NCBI GenBank assembly: GCA_033720895.1
Contig: JAWWBS010000008.1
Coordinates: forward strand, 1-50,779
Source of the DNA: Gammaproteobacteria bacterium
GTDB taxonomy: Bacteria > Pseudomonadota > Gammaproteobacteria > Natronospirales > JAJUFS01
Direction of reading: 5' to 3'
DNA: 50,779 nt
Shown here: positions 47,612 through 50,779 of the stretch, piece after piece
Position numbering within the stretch: the stretch's first letter is position 1
Layout: every line of letters begins with the position of its first letter
The notes under the pieces: generated by a model
Told to the model about the DNA's origin: nothing
The model's input: only the letters and a program-made list of their open reading frames with translations
Database searches by the model: none
Program-made: the position numbers and the translations under genes

Positions 47612-48190
47612 ATGCAGACCATGCCATTCAAGGGCGACGAAGCACTGATCAAGATGATCGATCAGGCTGTCACCAAGGATTCCAGCGAAGCCATTACCGC
47701 TGCCATCAAGCAGGGTCTGTGCGAGCTCGTCGGCAAGCGCGAAGTCAAGCTGCCGGAGTGCTGCCTGGCACCGGTCGATGGCCATTACGCGCGTCGCCTG
47801 CTGTACCGGAGCGAAGAGCACGGCTATTCGGTGGTCGCGATGACCTGGGGTCCGGAGCAGGGCACGCCCATTCACGATCACGGTGGCCTGTGGTGCGTGG
47901 AAGCCGTGTGCTGCGGCCGCATCAAGGTCGTGCAGTACGAGCTGGAGAAGGAAGAGGGCTCGCTGTGCTATTTCGAAAACCAGGGCGAGCAGCTGGCCGA
48001 GGTCGGCACCGCGGGTTGCCTGATTCCGCCGCACGAATACCACACCATTCACAATGCCTGTGGCACGGACACGGCGGTGACCCTGCACATCTATGCCGAC
48101 GAGCTGGATTGCTGCTGCACATTCACGCCGACCGACAAGCCGGGCTGGTACGAGCGGGAACGCAAGGACCTGGGCTACGACGCCGCCTGA
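47612..48190 (+). CDS. Cysteine dioxygenase
   Basis: Iron enzyme that oxidises cysteine to cysteine sulfinate. The 192 residues have the cupin motif PIHDHGGLWC with iron ligands H88 and H90, the third ligand H144 (HTIHN), the substrate carboxylate Arg R61 (YARRLL), and the HxY pair H159/Y161. C95 lies five residues after H90, exactly where mammalian CDO has the cysteine that crosslinks to Tyr157 (here Y161); most bacterial CDOs are thought to have Gly there. The protein is cysteine-rich (12 Cys, including CCC at 167-169). 3-Mercaptopropionate dioxygenase is the alternative. Confidence 0.88.
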   Translation: MQTMPFKGDEALIKMIDQAVTKDSSEAITAAIKQGLCELVGKREVKLPECCLAPVDGHYARRLLYRSEEHGYSVVAMTWGPEQGTPIHDHGGLWCVEAVCCGRIKVVQYELEKEEGSLCYFENQGEQLAEVGTAGCLIPPHEYHTIHNACGTDTAVTLHIYADELDCCCTFTPTDKPGWYERERKDLGYDAA

Positions 48191-48211
48191 GCCTGGCGTC
48201 GCCAGCCGGGA

Positions 48212-49114
48212 CTAGTCGGTTCCGGTATTTCGCTCGCCGTCACCAAAGACCACCTGTTCTGCCGGCTCCGGCAGGAACAACCAGGGATTGACCCGCACAT
48301 CGTTCAATGACACGCCCCAGTGCAGGTGCGGCGCGGTCACCCGCCCGGTGGCGCCGACCTTGCCGATGACCTTGCCTTGCTCGACCACGTCGCCCGGAGA
48401 CACATCGATTTCGCTCATGTGGCAGTACATCGTGACCAGGCCCTGGCCATGGTCGAGAAACACGGTGTTGCCATTGAAAAAGTACTCGCCGGTCTCCAGC
48501 ACGATGCCGCGGGCTGGCGCCTTGATCGGCGTGCCTGCCGGCGCGACCAGGTCGATACCCGAGTGCGGTGCGCGTGGTTGCTCGTTGAAATAGCGTCGCA
48601 GCCCATAGGCACTGGACTGCGGACCCTCGATGGGCAGGATGAAGCGCATCTGCGGCGTTTCGGCCCAGGTGAACTGTTCCAGTGCCGCGTTGATTTCCTT
48701 GCGCTCGCGACCAATGCGTTCCAGGTCGTTCTTGTAGGGATTCACCATGCGGTCGTTCTTCAGGGTGATGTACTGGCTCTCGTACTCACGTGTATTCACC
48801 TCGAAACCGAAGACCTGCTCGCCACCCGCCGATGTCACGCGAACTTCCTGCGTGCCGGGTTTGGCGCTCAATGGAATGCCGACCACCGCATGCCATGCCC
48901 CGGCATGCCGGACCACCATGGCCGGGCGACCGTAGTACAGGGCTTCCGGCTGGGCGTCAGCGGCGATCCCGTCAAGCGTTACAACGGCTACGCCGCCTGG
49001 CACGGCCAGCGGCTCCGGCAGTTCGCCGACCTCGGCTGCATGGCTGGCGACGCTGGCCAGGGCTGCAAGGCAGGCCAGCAGGGACAACAGGCAGGTTCTG
49101 GACGTGGCAATCAT
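48212..49114 (-). CDS. Secreted M23 peptidase (LytM-type)
   Basis: Probable murein endopeptidase or amidase activator. The 300 residues have a signal peptide (CLLSLLACLAALASVASHAA), an N-terminal beta domain and a C-terminal LytM domain. The zinc ligands are visible as HSGIDLVAP (HxxxD) and HLHWG. All catalytic ligands are present, so it is probably active, unlike NlpD or EnvC. It overlaps xseA by one base (TGATG) and is convergent with the cysteine dioxygenase, leaving 21 nt. Confidence 0.92.
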   Translation of the reverse strand: MIATSRTCLLSLLACLAALASVASHAAEVGELPEPLAVPGGVAVVTLDGIAADAQPEALYYGRPAMVVRHAGAWHAVVGIPLSAKPGTQEVRVTSAGGEQVFGFEVNTREYESQYITLKNDRMVNPYKNDLERIGRERKEINAALEQFTWAETPQMRFILPIEGPQSSAYGLRRYFNEQPRAPHSGIDLVAPAGTPIKAPARGIVLETGEYFFNGNTVFLDHGQGLVTMYCHMSEIDVSPGDVVEQGKVIGKVGATGRVTAPHLHWGVSLNDVRVNPWLFLPEPAEQVVFGDGERNTGTD

Positions 49115-50499
49115 CAGGTCGGCTCCTTGCCGGGATTCCCGGGAGTGGGTTCGGTCTCTACGACGGTGCTGCGAATCTCGCCATCCTGCACACGAACGAG
49201 CAGGCTGTCACCGGCCTCCACGGCAGCAATGCTGCGAACCAGGCGCTGCTCGCCTGTCCGGGCGATGGCATAACCGCGATCCAGCGTGGCCAGGGGGCTG
49301 ACGGTCTGCAGGGCGCGGCTGGCCGCGCCAAGTCGCTGGCGACGGTCTGCCAGCAGGTCCCGGCCTTGCCGTTGCAGGCGATAGCGGAGCGTGGCGAGTC
49401 GCTCGCTGGCCAGCTGGATCCTGTTCGAGGGATTCTGGCTGCCAAGTTCGGCTGCGAGGGTGGCCAGCCGGGCGCGCCGACTCTGGACGCTTTCCTGGAG
49501 ACCGCGGCGCAAGCGATTGTCGAGCTCGTCCAGGCGTTGCATGCGTTGTTCGAGCTGCTGGCCCGGATGAACGCGCGCCAGCCGTCCTTGCAGCCAGCCA
49601 AATTGCTGCTGGCTTGCTGCCAGGCGGCCGCTGACGGAGGAGGCCAGGGAGCTGGCGGCTGCCTGCAGGCGGCGCGCCAGTGCGGTGCCATCCGGACTGA
49701 CCAGTTCGGCGGCAGCGGTCGGGGTTGCGGCTCGGACATCAGCGACGAAATCGGCAATGGTCACGTCGACCTCGTGGCCGACGCCGGACACTGTTGGCAG
49801 CGGACAGGCTGCAATGGCGCGAGCCACGGCCTCATCATTGAACGCCATCAGGTCTTCCAGCGAACCGCCACCTCGCGACACGATCAGCAGGTCCACTTCC
49901 TGTCGCTCGCCCGCAGCCTCGATGGCACGCACCAGCTGCTGGGGCGCTGTCGCACCCTGCACCTGGCTGGGATAGACCACGATTTCGAGGCCGGCAAATC
50001 GACGCCGGAATGTGGCCAGCATGTCGCGAATGGCCGCGCCGCTGGGTGAGGTGACTATGCCGATGCGCCGCGGGAAGGCCGGCAACGGCTGCTTGCGTTC
50101 CGCGGCGAACAGGCCCTCGGCTGACAGCCTGGCCTTGAGCTCCTCGAAGGCCCGTTGCAGGGCGCCGTGGCCCGCCTCTTCCATCGAGTCCACGATCAGC
50201 TGGTATTCGCCGCGCGGTTCGTAGACCGAGATTCGCGCCCGCAGCAGCACCTGCTGGCCATTGGCAGGCTGGAAGCGCAGCAATTGCTTGCGATTGCGAA
50301 ACATGGCGCAGCGCACCTGGGCGCTGGCGTCCTTGAGGGAAAAGTAGAGGTGGCCGGAGCGCGGTTCGGCCAGGTTGGAGATCTCGCCTTCCACCCACAG
50401 CACCGGGAAACCCTGCTCCAGCACCTGCCGGACCTCGCTGTTCAGCTGCGAGGGCGTCAGGACCAGGCGATCGGCGGAATCACTGCGGGCGATGCTCAT
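49114..50499 (-). CDS. xseA: Exodeoxyribonuclease VII large subunit
   Basis: Degrades single-stranded DNA with XseB. The 461 residues have the OB-fold N-terminus (VLWVEGEISNLAEPRSGHLY), the catalytic domain with RRIGIVTSPSGAAIRDML, RGGGSLEDLMAFNDEAVARA and VGHEVDVTIADFVADVRAAT, then a coiled-coil region. I take ATG 50499 (MSIARSDSADRLVLTPSQL). An ATG at 50550 adds 17 residues rich in Arg and is possible. It is divergent from guaB, as in E. coli. Confidence 0.95.
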   Translation of the reverse strand: MSIARSDSADRLVLTPSQLNSEVRQVLEQGFPVLWVEGEISNLAEPRSGHLYFSLKDASAQVRCAMFRNRKQLLRFQPANGQQVLLRARISVYEPRGEYQLIVDSMEEAGHGALQRAFEELKARLSAEGLFAAERKQPLPAFPRRIGIVTSPSGAAIRDMLATFRRRFAGLEIVVYPSQVQGATAPQQLVRAIEAAGERQEVDLLIVSRGGGSLEDLMAFNDEAVARAIAACPLPTVSGVGHEVDVTIADFVADVRAATPTAAAELVSPDGTALARRLQAAASSLASSVSGRLAASQQQFGWLQGRLARVHPGQQLEQRMQRLDELDNRLRRGLQESVQSRRARLATLAAELGSQNPSNRIQLASERLATLRYRLQRQGRDLLADRRQRLGAASRALQTVSPLATLDRGYAIARTGEQRLVRSIAAVEAGDSLLVRVQDGEIRSTVVETEPTPGNPGKEPT

Positions 50500-50640
50500 G
50501 CGGGCCAGTCTAGCGCCCTGTCGGGCGGGCGTCAGTCCCCTGGAAGACATTCAGCCCTGTTTGACGGAGTTTGGTGAAATATTGCCCGACTTCTGTCCAT
50601 TTCCGTGGTGACGAATGGTATTTTCCGGAGAGATAGCCGA

Positions 50641-50669
50641 TTTACGCGGAATCTGAATCCCGATATAAT
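50641..50669 (+). promoter_or_regulatory. Promoter of guaB
   Basis: TTTACG (50641-50646), a 17-nt spacer and perfect TATAAT (50664-50669), 39 nt before the guaB start. AGGAG at 50695-50699 is the ribosome-binding site. Confidence 0.8.
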
Positions 50670-50708
50670 TGTGCGATTTACCAGCCGAAACAGCAGGAGC
50701 CGCTGCCA

Positions 50709-50779
50709 ATGCGAATTGTCCAGGAAGCCTTGACCTTCGACGACGTCCTCCTGCAGCCCGCCTACTCGGACGTGCTGCC
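50709..50779 (+). CDS. guaB: IMP dehydrogenase (5' end only)
   Basis: First step of GMP synthesis from IMP. Only 23 codons are inside the window, reading MRIVQEALTFDDVLLQPAYS and then DVL. The TFDDVLLQPAYSDVLP segment is the conserved start of GuaB, and the position divergent from xseA is the standard one. The rest lies past the window edge. Confidence 0.93.
   Translation, partial: MRIVQEALTFDDVLLQPAYSDVL

Overview
This is a GC-rich gammaproteobacterial chromosome segment. Several gene orders are typical of that class: queA-tgt-yajC-secD-secF, suhB-trmJ-(isc)-ndk-rlmN-pilF-rodZ-hisS-yfgM-bamB-der, and xseA divergent from guaB. The leucine-degradation operon, a MetX-family enzyme resembling the Xanthomonas serine O-succinyltransferase, and CRP/Clp-type operator sequences suggest a lineage near Xanthomonadales or Wenzhouxiangella. 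That placement is inference from memory, not a search result. There are no insertion sequences, prophage genes or CRISPR arrays. Almost all the DNA is coding.

Positions 1-9055 (minus strand) form a branched-chain amino acid catabolic operon: leucine dehydrogenase, liuA, an acetyl-CoA acetyltransferase, liuB, liuC, liuD and liuE (cut by the window edge). Together they convert leucine to acetoacetate and acetyl-CoA. Divergent from it is icmF (9415-12855), a fused B12-dependent isobutyryl-CoA mutase. Each side of the divergent gap has a TATAAT box.

Positions 13126-18557 are one operon for a TtpC-type TonB energy-transduction system: DUF3450 protein, long MotA/TolQ/ExbB protein, short ExbB, two ExbD, TonB and a TPR protein. 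Perfect CRP-type palindromes (TGTGA-N6-TCACA) lie just before and just after this block. Next come xerD, dsbC, fdxA, a zinc-ribbon Nudix hydrolase, tRNA-Leu(CAA), and an ECF sigma / zinc anti-sigma / double-PDZ protein trio.

Positions 24329-29752 carry queuosine synthesis (queA, tgt) and the Sec accessory proteins (yajC, secD, secF), then convergent suhB. Positions 30747-34724 occupy the usual isc locus, but in altered form: trmJ, a NifS-like desulfurase, an IscS without its C-terminal tail, an IscU homologue that has lost most cluster ligands and the HscA-binding motif, and a normal IscA. No iscR, hscB, hscA, fdx or iscX follows; ndk comes next. This stripped isc locus is the most unusual thing in the window.

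Positions 34908-42955 are conserved housekeeping genes (ndk to der), with ispG missing between rodZ and hisS. Between der and xseA sit an M16 peptidase, a DUF924 protein, a serine/homoserine O-acyltransferase, a cysteine dioxygenase and an M23 peptidase. The window ends at the start of guaB.
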